Shown: positions 35,576 to 44,875 of the stretch, in pieces
How the letters are laid out: each line of letters starts with the position of its first letter
Position numbering within the stretch: the stretch's first letter is position 1
Origin: Massilia aquatica
GTDB lineage: Bacteria > Pseudomonadota > Gammaproteobacteria > Burkholderiales > Burkholderiaceae_D
Assembly: GCF_011682045.1 (NCBI RefSeq)
Contig: NZ_VVIW01000030.1
Span: 1-64,000, forward strand
Reading direction: 5' to 3'
Length of the DNA stretch: 64,000 nt
The notes under the pieces: generated by a model
Databases searched by the model: none
Told to the model about the DNA's origin: nothing
Seen by the model: only the letters and a program-made list of their open reading frames with translations
Translations under genes and position numbers: made by a program

Positions 35576-38500
35576 TTACTGGACGGTCACGGTACTGGTG
35601 CCGCCGCCGTTTGGCTGCACCAGGATGCGCGTGGCGATGCGCTCGGTCATCTCCTGGACGTGCGAGATCACGCCGACCTTGCGGCCCATCGACTGCAAGC
35701 CGTCCAGCGCATCCATCGCCACCCGCAGCGTTTCGCTATCGAGGCTGCCGAAGCCCTCGTCGATGAACAGCGACTCGACCCGCACCCGGTTCGACGACAG
35801 CGACGCCAGTCCCAGCGCCAGCGCCAGCGACACCAGGAACGATTCGCCGCCCGAGAGCGAATTGACCGAGCGCACCTCGCCGCCCATGTCCTGGTCGCGC
35901 ACCATCAGCCCGAGCGACGGCCCGGCGGCGTTGACCACGCGTTCGAGCCGATAGCGTTTGGCCAGGTGAGTGAGGTGGCTGTTGGCATACCCGAGCAGTA
36001 CATCGAGCGTGAACTGCTGCGCGTAGTTGCGGAACTTCTTGCCGTCGGCCGAGCCGATCAACTCGTTCATCTTGCCCCAGCGCCGCTCGCGCAACTGCTG
36101 TTCCTCGATCTGCGCCATGCTTGATGCCGCCTGCGTGCGCCGCACGTCGTCCTGTGCGATCTGCAGGCGCAGCGCGGCGGCGGCGTCGGCGGCGGTCGCG
36201 CGTTCGGCGAGCAGTTCGTCCAGCGCCTGCACCAGCAAGGCTTCGCTGGCGGCCGGATCGTCGCCTTCCACCTGCTGCTGGTGCTGCTCGTGCAGTTCGC
36301 GCTGGGCGCGCCGCTCGGCCAGCACCGCTTGCGCGTTGGCGCTGCGCTCGTCGATCGCCTGCAAGGCTGCGCGCTCCTGCGCGATGACGCCGGCGTCCTG
36401 CGCCAGCAGGTCGGCCAGGTGCGCGCCATCGGTCACGCTCTCCAGCGCAGGATGGCGATCTGCGTAGCTGGCCAGCCAGTGCGCCAGGCGCTCTTTGACC
36501 TGCTGCTTGCCGGTCTGCGAAGTGGTGAGCCTGGTGCCGAGCTGCAGCAGCGCTTCGCGCGCGCGCGTTTCGGCCTGCGCTGCGTGGCTGGCGGCGCTGT
36601 GCTGCTGATCGAGTGCGGCGCGGGCCGCATCGACCGCACCGCGCAGCTGCGCTTCGATCTCGCGCACTGGCTGCCCGTCCCACAGGGCGGCGCGCTGCGC
36701 CTGCATGGCCTGTACCTCGGCGTCGATCCGTACGAAATCAGCGGCGGCGGCCGCGTCGGCCTGGCGCGCGCGTTCCAGCTCGCCGGCCGCCGCCAGGTGG
36801 GCCGCTTCCACGGTCACGATCGCGCCGGCGCGGCTGGCATGCAGCGCCGATTGTGTGCGCCATTGCTGCGCCTCGGCGGCGCGCGCGTCGCGAAAGGCCT
36901 CGGCATCGCGCTGCCATGCGCTGCGCCAGTCGCCACTGAAGGCGGGGTCGAGTTCGTCCAGCAGTTGCGCCAGGGTGCTGGCGGCGCGGGCGTGCTTGTC
37001 CGCCAGCGCCGCATGGCGCGCATTGGCTTCGGCCAGGGCGGTGCGGCCGGCGCCGGCGGCTTCCTGCAGACGCGCGTGGGCATTGTTGGCGCTATCGCAG
37101 GCGCGCTGCGCGGCGTCGCGCGCGCTGGCGGCCGCGCGCGCGGCGCGTTCGCGTTCGTCGAGCTGCTGCGAGTGCTTCTTGAGCGCGGCCGCTTCGCTGA
37201 CGAACCACGCGCTGCGTCCCATTTCTTCAGGCGCGAGGCTGGCCACGGCGTGCTCGCTCCATGCCGCCTCCGCCTCGGCCAAGGTGGCTTCGAGCAGCTC
37301 GTGCTCGCGCACGCTGGCGTCGAGCTGCTCGCCGGCCGCCGCCGCGAGCGCGCGTTCGGTGGCCTGGGCCGACAGGTTCTCTTGCAGCGCGGCGCGGCAG
37401 GCGGCGACTTCGGCGCGCAGGCTGTCCAGCATGGCGCGCAGGCCCGCATCCTGATGCTGATACGGGTGCTCGGCGCTGCCGCACACGGGGCAGGGCTGGC
37501 CGTCATCGAGATTGGCGCGCAGGTTGACGATGCTGTCGGCGCAGGCCAGTTCGGCGATCTTGAGCGAGCGCTCGGCCTGGGCCAGCGCCGCGTCGAGCGC
37601 GCCGGCGCCAGCCACGTGCGCGGCCAGGGCGTTATCGGCGGCCTCGATCGCGCTGCGCGCACGCGCCGCATTGGCGCTGGCCTGGCGCAGGCGCTCGCGT
37701 GTTGCGTTCAAGCCGGTCCAGATCTTCTCGGCCTCGACCAGGCTGTCGCGGTGCCGGTCGAGCGCTGTGCGTTCGGCGCGCAGCTGGTCGGCATCAAAAG
37801 CGTCGAGCGCGGTGATGGCTTGCTGGCGCGTGGTCTCCAACCCTTGCAGTTGCTGGGTCGATTGCGCCAGCGCGTCGGCGCTGCGCGCTTCGGTGTCGGC
37901 GGCGGCCAGCATGGCCTGCTGCGCCGCTTCCAGGCCGGCGCTGCTGGCGCTGTGTTGCGCCGCCGCCTGCGCGGCTTGGGCGAACAGCGTGTCCCAGCGC
38001 GGCCACGCGGCGGCCAGCACTTCCCAGTCGCTCTGGCGCACCAGCCAGTCGGCGCCTTGCTGGTGGGCGCTGCGCAGCGCGGCCAGCTCGGCGGCTTTCG
38101 ATTGCAGTGCGGCGCCGGCGTTGGCGGCATCGCGCGCGGCGTGCTCGCGCACCTGCGCCGCCTTGGCGTGCGGCGGTGTGAGGGCCGCGATGCTGGCGTC
38201 GAAGGCCTTGGCCTGGTCCAGCTGCGGCGCGGCCGCGCGCAGCGCCTGTTCCTGGTCGTGCAGGGCGGCGCTGGCGCCGGCCAGGGCGACGATGGCGCCT
38301 TGCTGCATGTCCTGGGCGCGTTGCAGCTGGTCGCCGCTGGCGGCCAGCGCCTGGTCGAGGGCGGCGATGTCGGCGTCGAGCCGGGCCTGTTCGGCCAGCA
38401 GCGCGCGCGCCGGTTGCAGCGCGTCGAGCGTGGCGAGGTGGCGGCGGCGCGCTTCGGCTTGTTGCGACTCGGCGCGGGCGCTGGCCAGGGTTTCCTCGGC

Positions 38501-39334
38501 CAGCAGTTCGTTGCGGCGCAGGCGCGCGCGCTCCTGGTGCCAGCGCAGCTGGTGCTCGAGCAGGGCCTTGCGCTGGTCGAGCGCCGCCAGGGCGCTGTCG
38601 GCGGCGCCGCTTTGTTGGTCGATCGCGGTGCGCAGCTCGGCGGGCAGCGGCGCCTGGTCGGCCAGGCGCGCGCTCAAGCGTTTCAATTCCTCCTGCTCTT
38701 TTCTGAAACGCTCGAAGGCGCGCTTCGAAATGGCGGTGTAGATGGCGCTTCCGGTGAGCGTCTCAAGCAGTTCGCCACGGTCGTTGTCTTCGGTTTTGAG
38801 GAAGGCTGAAAACTCGTTCTGCGCCAGCAGCACGGCGCGCGTGAACTGGTCGAACGAGAGCCCGATGCATTTGACGATCTCGTCGAGGACCTCGGTCTTG
38901 GTGCCGCCTAAGGGAATCAGGCCGGGCAGCTTGTGCAGGCTCATTGCCGACGGCTGCAGGGCGCCGCCGGACTTGCCGCGCGAGCGCCGCACGCTCCAGC
39001 GCGCGCGGTAGCGCAACTGGTCGTTACCGACGAAATCGACTTCGGACCAGGCTTCGCCGGCGCCGCGCCGCAGCAGGGTACGCGGATCGTGGGCCGATAC
39101 GGTGTCGTCGCCGACGTCCGGCAGCAAGCTGCTGTTGCGGACGATCTTGAGCAGCCGTGGCGTGGCGTTGTACAAGGACAGGCACAGGGCGTCGAGCAGG
39201 GTGCTCTTGCCGGCGCCGGTCGGGCCGCTGATGGCGAACAGGCCGGCCGCGGCGAGCGGCTCCTGTTCGAAGTCGACGCAAAATTCGCCGGCCAGCGAAG
39301 CGAGGTTCCTGCCGCTGATCTTGAGGATCTTCAT
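35576..39334 (-). CDS. sbcC: Exonuclease SbcCD ATPase subunit SbcC
   Basis: The 1252-residue SMC-like ATPase has Walker A GPTGAGKST near residue 40, two very long coiled-coil arms, the zinc hook CPVC in GQPCPVCGSAEHP at about residue 615, the ABC signature LSGGES and Walker B SLFIDEGFGSLD near the C-terminus. With SbcD it forms the Mre11-Rad50-type nuclease that opens hairpins and trims blocked DNA ends. Its length is somewhat above the roughly 1050 residues of the E. coli protein because of the coiled coil. Its ATG overlaps the sbcD stop by 4 bases. Confidence 0.97.
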   Translation of the reverse strand: MKILKISGRNLASLAGEFCVDFEQEPLAAAGLFAISGPTGAGKSTLLDALCLSLYNATPRLLKIVRNSSLLPDVGDDTVSAHDPRTLLRRGAGEAWSEVDFVGNDQLRYRARWSVRRSRGKSGGALQPSAMSLHKLPGLIPLGGTKTEVLDEIVKCIGLSFDQFTRAVLLAQNEFSAFLKTEDNDRGELLETLTGSAIYTAISKRAFERFRKEQEELKRLSARLADQAPLPAELRTAIDQQSGAADSALAALDQRKALLEHQLRWHQERARLRRNELLAEETLASARAESQQAEARRRHLATLDALQPARALLAEQARLDADIAALDQALAASGDQLQRAQDMQQGAIVALAGASAALHDQEQALRAAAPQLDQAKAFDASIAALTPPHAKAAQVREHAARDAANAGAALQSKAAELAALRSAHQQGADWLVRQSDWEVLAAAWPRWDTLFAQAAQAAAQHSASSAGLEAAQQAMLAAADTEARSADALAQSTQQLQGLETTRQQAITALDAFDADQLRAERTALDRHRDSLVEAEKIWTGLNATRERLRQASANAARARSAIEAADNALAAHVAGAGALDAALAQAERSLKIAELACADSIVNLRANLDDGQPCPVCGSAEHPYQHQDAGLRAMLDSLRAEVAACRAALQENLSAQATERALAAAAGEQLDASVREHELLEATLAEAEAAWSEHAVASLAPEEMGRSAWFVSEAAALKKHSQQLDERERAARAAASARDAAQRACDSANNAHARLQEAAGAGRTALAEANARHAALADKHARAASTLAQLLDELDPAFSGDWRSAWQRDAEAFRDARAAEAQQWRTQSALHASRAGAIVTVEAAHLAAAGELERARQADAAAAADFVRIDAEVQAMQAQRAALWDGQPVREIEAQLRGAVDAARAALDQQHSAASHAAQAETRAREALLQLGTRLTTSQTGKQQVKERLAHWLASYADRHPALESVTDGAHLADLLAQDAGVIAQERAALQAIDERSANAQAVLAERRAQRELHEQHQQQVEGDDPAASEALLVQALDELLAERATAADAAAALRLQIAQDDVRRTQAASSMAQIEEQQLRERRWGKMNELIGSADGKKFRNYAQQFTLDVLLGYANSHLTHLAKRYRLERVVNAAGPSLGLMVRDQDMGGEVRSVNSLSGGESFLVSLALALGLASLSSNRVRVESLFIDEGFGSLDSETLRVAMDALDGLQSMGRKVGVISHVQEMTERIATRILVQPNGGGTSTVTVQ

Positions 39335-40602
39335 GCGTCGTCTCCCAGGGCGCCGGGCAGCATCAGTTCCGCGAATGCGCTGAGCTGGTCGGGCGGCGCC
39401 TCGTCGCCGAACTTCTGGCGATACAGGCGGCGAAAAATATCGTCCGGCTGGATCTGCGCCAACTGTTCAAGCGAGAGCACCGTGCCCGCTTCGCCCGCGC
39501 CATTGTGCTTGCGGGTCGGTTCGATTTTCGCCAGGCGCACCGGTTTGCCGGCGATGGCCGCTTCGACCCGGCCGCGCAGGCCCGGTTCGGGCGCGTCCAG
39601 CAGCACCCGCACTTCCAGAAAGGGCTGGGCCACCAGCGGCAGGTCGTCCAGTTCGAGCGCGCCGAGTGCGGCCAGCGCTTCTTCCAGCGGCGCCGGCTTG
39701 GATGGCACGCGCAGCAGGTCAACCGCGCGCGGCACCGGCAGCGCGTCGACGGTCACAGCGCCGTCATGCAGGTCGATGCGCAGGATCTGGTGCTGGTAGG
39801 CGATTTCGGAAAACGACAGGGGCAGCGGACTGCCGCTGTAGCGTACCTGCTCCTTCTGGGCGACGCGCTGCGCCAGGTGCAGGTGGCCGAGCGCGGCGTA
39901 GGCGATGGCGGGGTCGAAGATCGCCGCCGGCAGCGCTTCGGTGCCGCCGATCACGATGCGGCGTTCGGAGTCGAGCGAGGCCTGGCCGTCGACCATGTGG
40001 CAGTGCCCCATGGCGACCACCACCTGGCCGTTTTCGCAGCGCGCTTTGGCCAGCGCGAACACCTGCTGGTAGAGCAGGGCGATGCCGTTCAGGTAGGGGT
40101 CCGGCGGCGGCGCGTCCGATGCTGGCGCGGCCGCGTCAGGCGGGGGCAGGCGCGGCACGTCGCCCGGGCGCAGGAAGGGAATGGCGATGCACCACGCGGC
40201 CACCGCGCCGGTGGCGTCGTGCAACGGCACGATCAGGCGTTCCAGGTCGATCTCGCCGTCGCGCCGGCGCGCCACGTGGCCGACCACGGTGGTGCCGTAG
40301 GCTTCGAGCAGCGGCGCGGGCGCTTCCAGGCGGCCGGGCGAATCGTGGTTGCCGGCGATGATGACGATGTCGAGCGATGGGGCGCGCCTGCGGGCCTGCT
40401 GCAAAAAGCGGTACAACTGCTTTTGCGAGGCGGCGGAAGGATTGGCCGTGTCGAACACGTCTCCGGCGACCAGCAGCGCGTCGGGGCACTCCAGCACGAT
40501 GGTGTCGAGCAGCCAGTCGAGAAAACACTGGTGCTCGTAGGTGCGGTCGTGATTGTGGAGAGTCTGGCCGAGATGCCAGTCGGACGTGTGCAGCAGGCGC
40601 AT
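39331..40602 (-). CDS. sbcD: Exonuclease SbcCD nuclease subunit SbcD
   Basis: The 423-residue Mre11-type metallophosphoesterase starts with HTSDWHLGQTLHNHDR and has LLVAGDVFDTANPS, IIAGNHDSPGRL and a GHCHMVDGQ / LGHLHLAQ pair, covering the dimetal site of the family. The C-terminal capping part is present. It cuts double-stranded DNA ends and hairpins in complex with SbcC, encoded directly downstream with an ATGA-type overlap. The size matches the family. Confidence 0.97.
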   Translation of the reverse strand: MRLLHTSDWHLGQTLHNHDRTYEHQCFLDWLLDTIVLECPDALLVAGDVFDTANPSAASQKQLYRFLQQARRRAPSLDIVIIAGNHDSPGRLEAPAPLLEAYGTTVVGHVARRRDGEIDLERLIVPLHDATGAVAAWCIAIPFLRPGDVPRLPPPDAAAPASDAPPPDPYLNGIALLYQQVFALAKARCENGQVVVAMGHCHMVDGQASLDSERRIVIGGTEALPAAIFDPAIAYAALGHLHLAQRVAQKEQVRYSGSPLPLSFSEIAYQHQILRIDLHDGAVTVDALPVPRAVDLLRVPSKPAPLEEALAALGALELDDLPLVAQPFLEVRVLLDAPEPGLRGRVEAAIAGKPVRLAKIEPTRKHNGAGEAGTVLSLEQLAQIQPDDIFRRLYRQKFGDEAPPDQLSAFAELMLPGALGDDA

Positions 40603-40792
40603 AGGATCGTTGAAGCGAGAGAGAGGCGCTCAATATAGCGCAAGTTGGCGGCGCACGACCGGGGCCGGCGCAGGGCGGCGGCCAACCAGGTGCTGGCCGG
40701 CATGGTTTATGCGGTCTTCCTGATAATCTGGAAAATTTATTTGTCTTTTGGCATAATTAATAACATATCAATGAATTCGACAGGCCAACCGC

Positions 40793-43480
40793 ATGCATTC
40801 TCCTTTGTTTCTCCGTGAACAACTCAAAACCGCCATTGCGGCCGGCGACCTGACGGACGTCGCGGCCATGGTGGATGAGTGCAAGCAAGCCGGCGTGCGG
40901 CGTTTTGCCGCCGTGTTCGCGCCAGACGACTCCGACGATGGTTCCAGCCTGCCCCTGTTCGAGGCGGTACGTACCGGGCAGGGCGCCATTGTCGGCCTGT
41001 TGCTTGAGCAGGGGTGTGACCTGGAGCAGCGCGACAAGATCGGCGCCACCCCGCTGCACCAGGCCTACAGCGCCAGACAAGTGTCGATTGCCGCGCAGTT
41101 GATCGCGGCGGGTGCGGATATCCGCGCCACCACCAAACTGGGCACGCGGGTGCTCGACACGGTGCTCGCCAGCGGCAACATGGAGCAGGTCGACTGGTTC
41201 GTGCGGCAGGGCGTGGCGCTCGCCTCGGTGAACGAGAAAGGCAACACGGCGCTGCATTTCGCCTGCAGATCCGGCAATATCGAGCTGGCCATGCGCATCC
41301 ACGAGCGCTGCGGCGTCGCCTTCGACCGCGCCGCCCGGGACGGGCGCCGTCCCCTCGACGCTTGCAGCAGCTATGCCTTGTTTGCCGCGATCTTGCAGCG
41401 CTATCCCGCCATCGCGCTCGATATCGGCTTCGAGGACGGCAGCTGTTCGCTGCATGGATTCGCCAGGCGCGGCTGCACCGACATCGTGTGCCACCTGCTT
41501 GATGCGGGGTGCGATGCCGACCAGTTGGTTGCGTACAAAAATACCTTGATGCATTCCGCAGTCGCATCGCACAAGGCCGATCTGGTGCAGGAATTGCTGC
41601 GGCGCAAATTGAAGGTGGAGGGCCGCAATACGCTCAATTACCGGCCTTTGCATTGGGCCGCGCAACAGGGCGACCTGGACATCGTCAAGCTGCTGGTGGA
41701 GCAGGGTGGCGCCAAGGTCAATATCAAAGGCAACCTCAATTTCATCATCCGTGAAACCAAGACGCCGCTGTACATGGCGATCAATGAGGGCTATCCCGAC
41801 GTTGCCCGTTACCTGGTCGAGCGCGGCGCCGACCTGAACGCCCTGAACGACCAGGCGAACCGGACTGCTGCCTACGCGGCCGCCGGCCAGGGCGACAGCG
41901 CGCTGCTGCGCTATTTGCTCGAACGCGGCGCATCGCCGAACGGGGTCAACCGCGATCCGGATTGCGCACGAGGCGATTTCTCTTCCTTTCCATTGGCGAA
42001 CGCAGCCAACGCGGAGGTGGTCGATGTGTTGGTCGAATTCGGCGTCGACCTGAACGCGCGCAATTCGAGCTTCATGCGGCCCGAAAGCGCCCTGCGTTGC
42101 CTGGTCGGCCGCATCGAAAAAAAGGATCTGGAATCGGAACGGGGGCGTGGGCGACTCGGTGCGATCGAAGCGCTGCTGCGCCATGGCGCCAGCCTTTCCG
42201 ACGGCCTCGGCCAGATTGTCGACGACGCCAGGTGCGTCGAGGTCGCGCGCCTGCTGCGCGCGGCCGAACGGCGCCAGCTTGCCCCGCCTCCCGCATCGGC
42301 GCAAGTGGAGGCGGGCGACGCGCACCGCGCCTTCATCATGGACATGGCCAACCTGATGAGCGATGGCCGGCATCAAGAGTGCATGCTGGAGATGGAGACC
42401 GAACGGTACCGGACCGGGCTGGGCATCACCCTGTTTGAACAGGCGCTCCGTTGCAGCGAGGTCGATCATCTCGAGATGTTCCTCGAAACGCTGCGCGACG
42501 CCGATAGCGGCGACGTCAATTATGCGAGCGCGGACAGTTACCATGATGACGAAACCATCTTGCATCGGGTTCTCGACAGCTTCCGCTGTTACGAGCCGGA
42601 CGGGGAAGGTGCGCCGATTGCGATGCTGCGCGAATGCGTCAAGCTCCTGCTCGACAAGGGCGCCAATCCGGATGCGGTGGAAACGCTGTACCACGAAACG
42701 CCGTACCACAAGGTGGCGAAGATGGCATGCAGCGCGTTCGGCCGCGGTCACGTCAGGGACGATCTCGCCGTACTGGACATTCTCGAGGACTTCAGCGCTG
42801 CCGGAGCCGATCCGAACCTGCCCAACGAAGAGGGGGCCAACGTCATCGACTTGCTGCGCCACCCGGCACTGGTGTCATGGATGCGCGCGCATCAGGGCTG
42901 CCATGGCGAGTATCCCGCCGCCTTGTTCGATGCGGTCAGCGCCTGCCAGCCGGACCTGCTTGCCGCCCTGATTGGCGACGCCGGCAACTGGCGCGGCCTG
43001 AATGCGCATGGCTGCAACCTGTTGGGGTGGTGGGCGATGGACGCGACCGGCGAAGCGGATTGGCCGAATGCCTTGCGTAACCTGGAAATTCTTGAGGGTT
43101 ACGGTTTTGTCGTCAATGCGGCCATGGAAGATGGCAAGACGGCGCTGTTCCTGGCTTGCCAGCAAGGCGCGCTGTTGCAGGCTGAGTGGCTGTGTTCGCA
43201 CTATGACTGGGATCTGAACGCGCAGGATGATGGCGGCTGCGTGCCGCTCGCTGCGCTGGTTGCGGCAAGCTGTCCGGAGCGCTACGGTGACGCCATGACG
43301 CCGAAGGAATTCCGGGCCAGGCGCGACGCGCTGGCCGTCGCGATGGTCAGACAGGGCGCGCGCCTGGACCTGGCCGATCAGGATGGCGATACGCCGCTGA
43401 GCCGGTGCACGACGGTGGCGTTGAGAAACCAATTGGAAAAGGCGGCGCGGGCTGTTGAGAAAGCGGCGCAGAACGCTTAG
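40793..43480 (+). CDS. Large ankyrin repeat protein
   Basis: The 895-residue cytoplasmic-looking protein has no signal peptide. Ankyrin repeats run from about residue 15 to 500, e.g. KIGATPLHQAYSARQVSIAAQLIAAGADI, NEKGNTALHFACRSGNIELAMRI and RPLHWAAQQGDLDIVKLLVEQGGAKVNIKG. Further degenerate repeats continue to the C-terminus (DGKTALFLACQQGALLQAEWL, DQDGDTPLSRC). An acidic insertion around residues 520-620 breaks the array. Ankyrin arrays bind proteins; no enzymatic domain is present. It is divergent from sbcD and monocistronic. In other bacteria such genes can act in interbacterial or host interaction, but nothing here decides that. Confidence 0.88.
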   Translation: MHSPLFLREQLKTAIAAGDLTDVAAMVDECKQAGVRRFAAVFAPDDSDDGSSLPLFEAVRTGQGAIVGLLLEQGCDLEQRDKIGATPLHQAYSARQVSIAAQLIAAGADIRATTKLGTRVLDTVLASGNMEQVDWFVRQGVALASVNEKGNTALHFACRSGNIELAMRIHERCGVAFDRAARDGRRPLDACSSYALFAAILQRYPAIALDIGFEDGSCSLHGFARRGCTDIVCHLLDAGCDADQLVAYKNTLMHSAVASHKADLVQELLRRKLKVEGRNTLNYRPLHWAAQQGDLDIVKLLVEQGGAKVNIKGNLNFIIRETKTPLYMAINEGYPDVARYLVERGADLNALNDQANRTAAYAAAGQGDSALLRYLLERGASPNGVNRDPDCARGDFSSFPLANAANAEVVDVLVEFGVDLNARNSSFMRPESALRCLVGRIEKKDLESERGRGRLGAIEALLRHGASLSDGLGQIVDDARCVEVARLLRAAERRQLAPPPASAQVEAGDAHRAFIMDMANLMSDGRHQECMLEMETERYRTGLGITLFEQALRCSEVDHLEMFLETLRDADSGDVNYASADSYHDDETILHRVLDSFRCYEPDGEGAPIAMLRECVKLLLDKGANPDAVETLYHETPYHKVAKMACSAFGRGHVRDDLAVLDILEDFSAAGADPNLPNEEGANVIDLLRHPALVSWMRAHQGCHGEYPAALFDAVSACQPDLLAALIGDAGNWRGLNAHGCNLLGWWAMDATGEADWPNALRNLEILEGYGFVVNAAMEDGKTALFLACQQGALLQAEWLCSHYDWDLNAQDDGGCVPLAALVAASCPERYGDAMTPKEFRARRDALAVAMVRQGARLDLADQDGDTPLSRCTTVALRNQLEKAARAVEKAAQNA

Positions 43481-43612
43481 CGCGGAGCGGCGAGCGGCAT
43501 TGAGCTAGTCAGCGGGTGCTTGATTCGCGTAGCCGGCTGGTGCTGCCCCGTTGTCGTAGCGTATTGCGCTGCTGCAATCTGCTTGCCTTCGCCGTGGCGT
43601 TTCACCAACGCG

Positions 43613-44044
43613 TCATGGCGGAGGCGGCGGCATTACATTGATTACTTGTACGATCGTGTGTGTTTCCAGTTCATAAGGAATACGGATATTCTGGCCGACA
43701 AAGTCTTTTTTGTTACGAGTAATGATCAGCCGTCCCGTTACAGTTGCGGTGGCCTTGATGATCGCATCCAGTAATGGAATTTTCGGCGGCCGACGCATAC
43801 TTGCGCTGCGAAGCGCCGCAGCCTCGTGCATGATCGCGTGATTGGTCTGGATAACTTCAAATCCCAATTTGATTAAAAAGGCACGTGCGCGAGGCTGCTC
43901 CGAGAGGGAAGCTCCCGCAATCAGCTCCATCCACGTGACAGTGCTGATGGCCGGATTGGTGTAATACTCGAGCTCTTGACTGGCTTGAGCAATGCCATTC
44001 AACGCGTCGATGACGATATTTGTATCGAATAAGACTGAGGCCAT
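43613..44044 (-). CDS. PIN domain ribonuclease toxin (VapC-like)
   Basis: The 143-residue PIN protein has the acidic active-site set: D7 in LFDTNIVID, E40 in WMELIAG, D93 in LLDAIIKATA and D114 in TRNKKDF. VapC toxins cleave specific RNAs, often initiator tRNA or rRNA. Its ATG lies inside the 3' end of the upstream gene (46-base overlap), exactly where a classic antitoxin tail (RAEW) would end. The C-terminus ends in five prolines, which is unusual. Base composition is lower in GC than the surroundings. Confidence 0.88.
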   Translation of the reverse strand: MASVLFDTNIVIDALNGIAQASQELEYYTNPAISTVTWMELIAGASLSEQPRARAFLIKLGFEVIQTNHAIMHEAAALRSASMRRPPKIPLLDAIIKATATVTGRLIITRNKKDFVGQNIRIPYELETHTIVQVINVMPPPPP

Positions 44045-44559
44045 TCAGCCCTCGACTCGATTTGATATTGAAGGCCGTCCTTAGGCGTGTCGTCGCGATC
44101 CTTCCAGGCTCCGAACATTTCCTTGAGCGCTGCCGCGCGCTGTTCACGCACGGTTTTCAAGGCATTTTCAGCCGACTCCGGATCCCCTGGCCGATGAGGC
44201 GTATCGGGCAACGACACTGACCCGGCATCGCAAGCGCTTGCGTCGATATCAAGGCGCAACTCATCAGTGTCACCTTTGACCCCGATGTCGCAGGTGATCG
44301 ACATGTGCGACTGCGAAACAGAACTGCCCGTTTCCGTCTCCGGACCGTAGGAATAGCGAATCTGATGGACTTTCCTGTCTTCACCACCATTGACCGTGCC
44401 ATGCAAGGTCGTCACGTAATTCAGACGAACATGCGTCGAGTAAGATGGCGCCGGCCCTGCGCCTGCCGCCTGATCGCGGATTTTCTCCGGCGTTGTTCCT
44501 GAGGGCGAAGAATTCTCCGTGCGCCCGGTATCGCCACTGCTGCCATTTAGTGAGCTCAT
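43999..44559 (-). CDS. Atypical antitoxin candidate with VapB-like tail
   Basis: The 186-residue protein (start at MSSLNGSSGD; an earlier ATG at 44595 is possible) has a novel N-terminal part of about 130 residues. It is beta-rich: STHVRLNYVTTLHGTVNGGED, KVHQIRYSYGPETETG, SQSHMSITCDIGVKGDTDELRLDID. The C-terminal 50 residues (REQRAAALKEMFGAWKDRDD, PKDGLQYQIESRAEW) match the toxin-binding tail of antitoxins that pair with PIN toxins. Normal antitoxins of this kind are 70-90 residues and stop after RAEW; this one reads through into the toxin gene. It precedes and overlaps the PIN gene. Role as antitoxin is inferred. Confidence 0.6.
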   Translation of the reverse strand: MSSLNGSSGDTGRTENSSPSGTTPEKIRDQAAGAGPAPSYSTHVRLNYVTTLHGTVNGGEDRKVHQIRYSYGPETETGSSVSQSHMSITCDIGVKGDTDELRLDIDASACDAGSVSLPDTPHRPGDPESAENALKTVREQRAAALKEMFGAWKDRDDTPKDGLQYQIESRAEWPQSYSIQISSSTR

Positions 44560-44585
44560 GCCTTGCCCCCCCCGTTCAATGAGTA

Positions 44586-44811
44586 CTACACCCATTCTGC
44601 CCTTAACTGACGTTGGTATTCCACGCCATCTTTCGGAATGTCGTCCCGATCAGCCCATAGACCGAAAATGCCTTTCAAGGCCGCCGGACGCTTGCGTTCC
44701 CGCTCTCCTTTTCCCCGGTAGCAAATCCTTTTCGGCAGGGAGTTCTTCAACGGCAAGAATCGTCTTGCTTTCTGTTCCAAGCCCATTCTCTGTTGTGATT
44801 GGCAAATTCAT
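44586..44811 (-). pseudogene. Frameshifted second antitoxin-like gene
   Basis: The start MNLPITTENGLGTESKTILAV in one frame shifts, near a GGGGAAAA run at about 44715, to RKRPAALKGIFGLWADRDD and IPKDGVEYQRQLRAEWV. That is the same antitoxin tail as in the next gene, ending normally at RAEWV. It is therefore a degraded paralogue or the original short antitoxin. No toxin gene follows it directly. Confidence 0.6.
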
Positions 44812-44875
44812 CTGTGGCTCCCGGACGTTGGTCTCGCAAAGAAAGTAGGCAATCAGGTGCGACAGAAGTTGGACA

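Noticed and set aside
36281-38809. 842-codon plus-strand frame
   Set aside because: Antisense shadow of sbcC; Gly/Ala/Arg-rich without domains.
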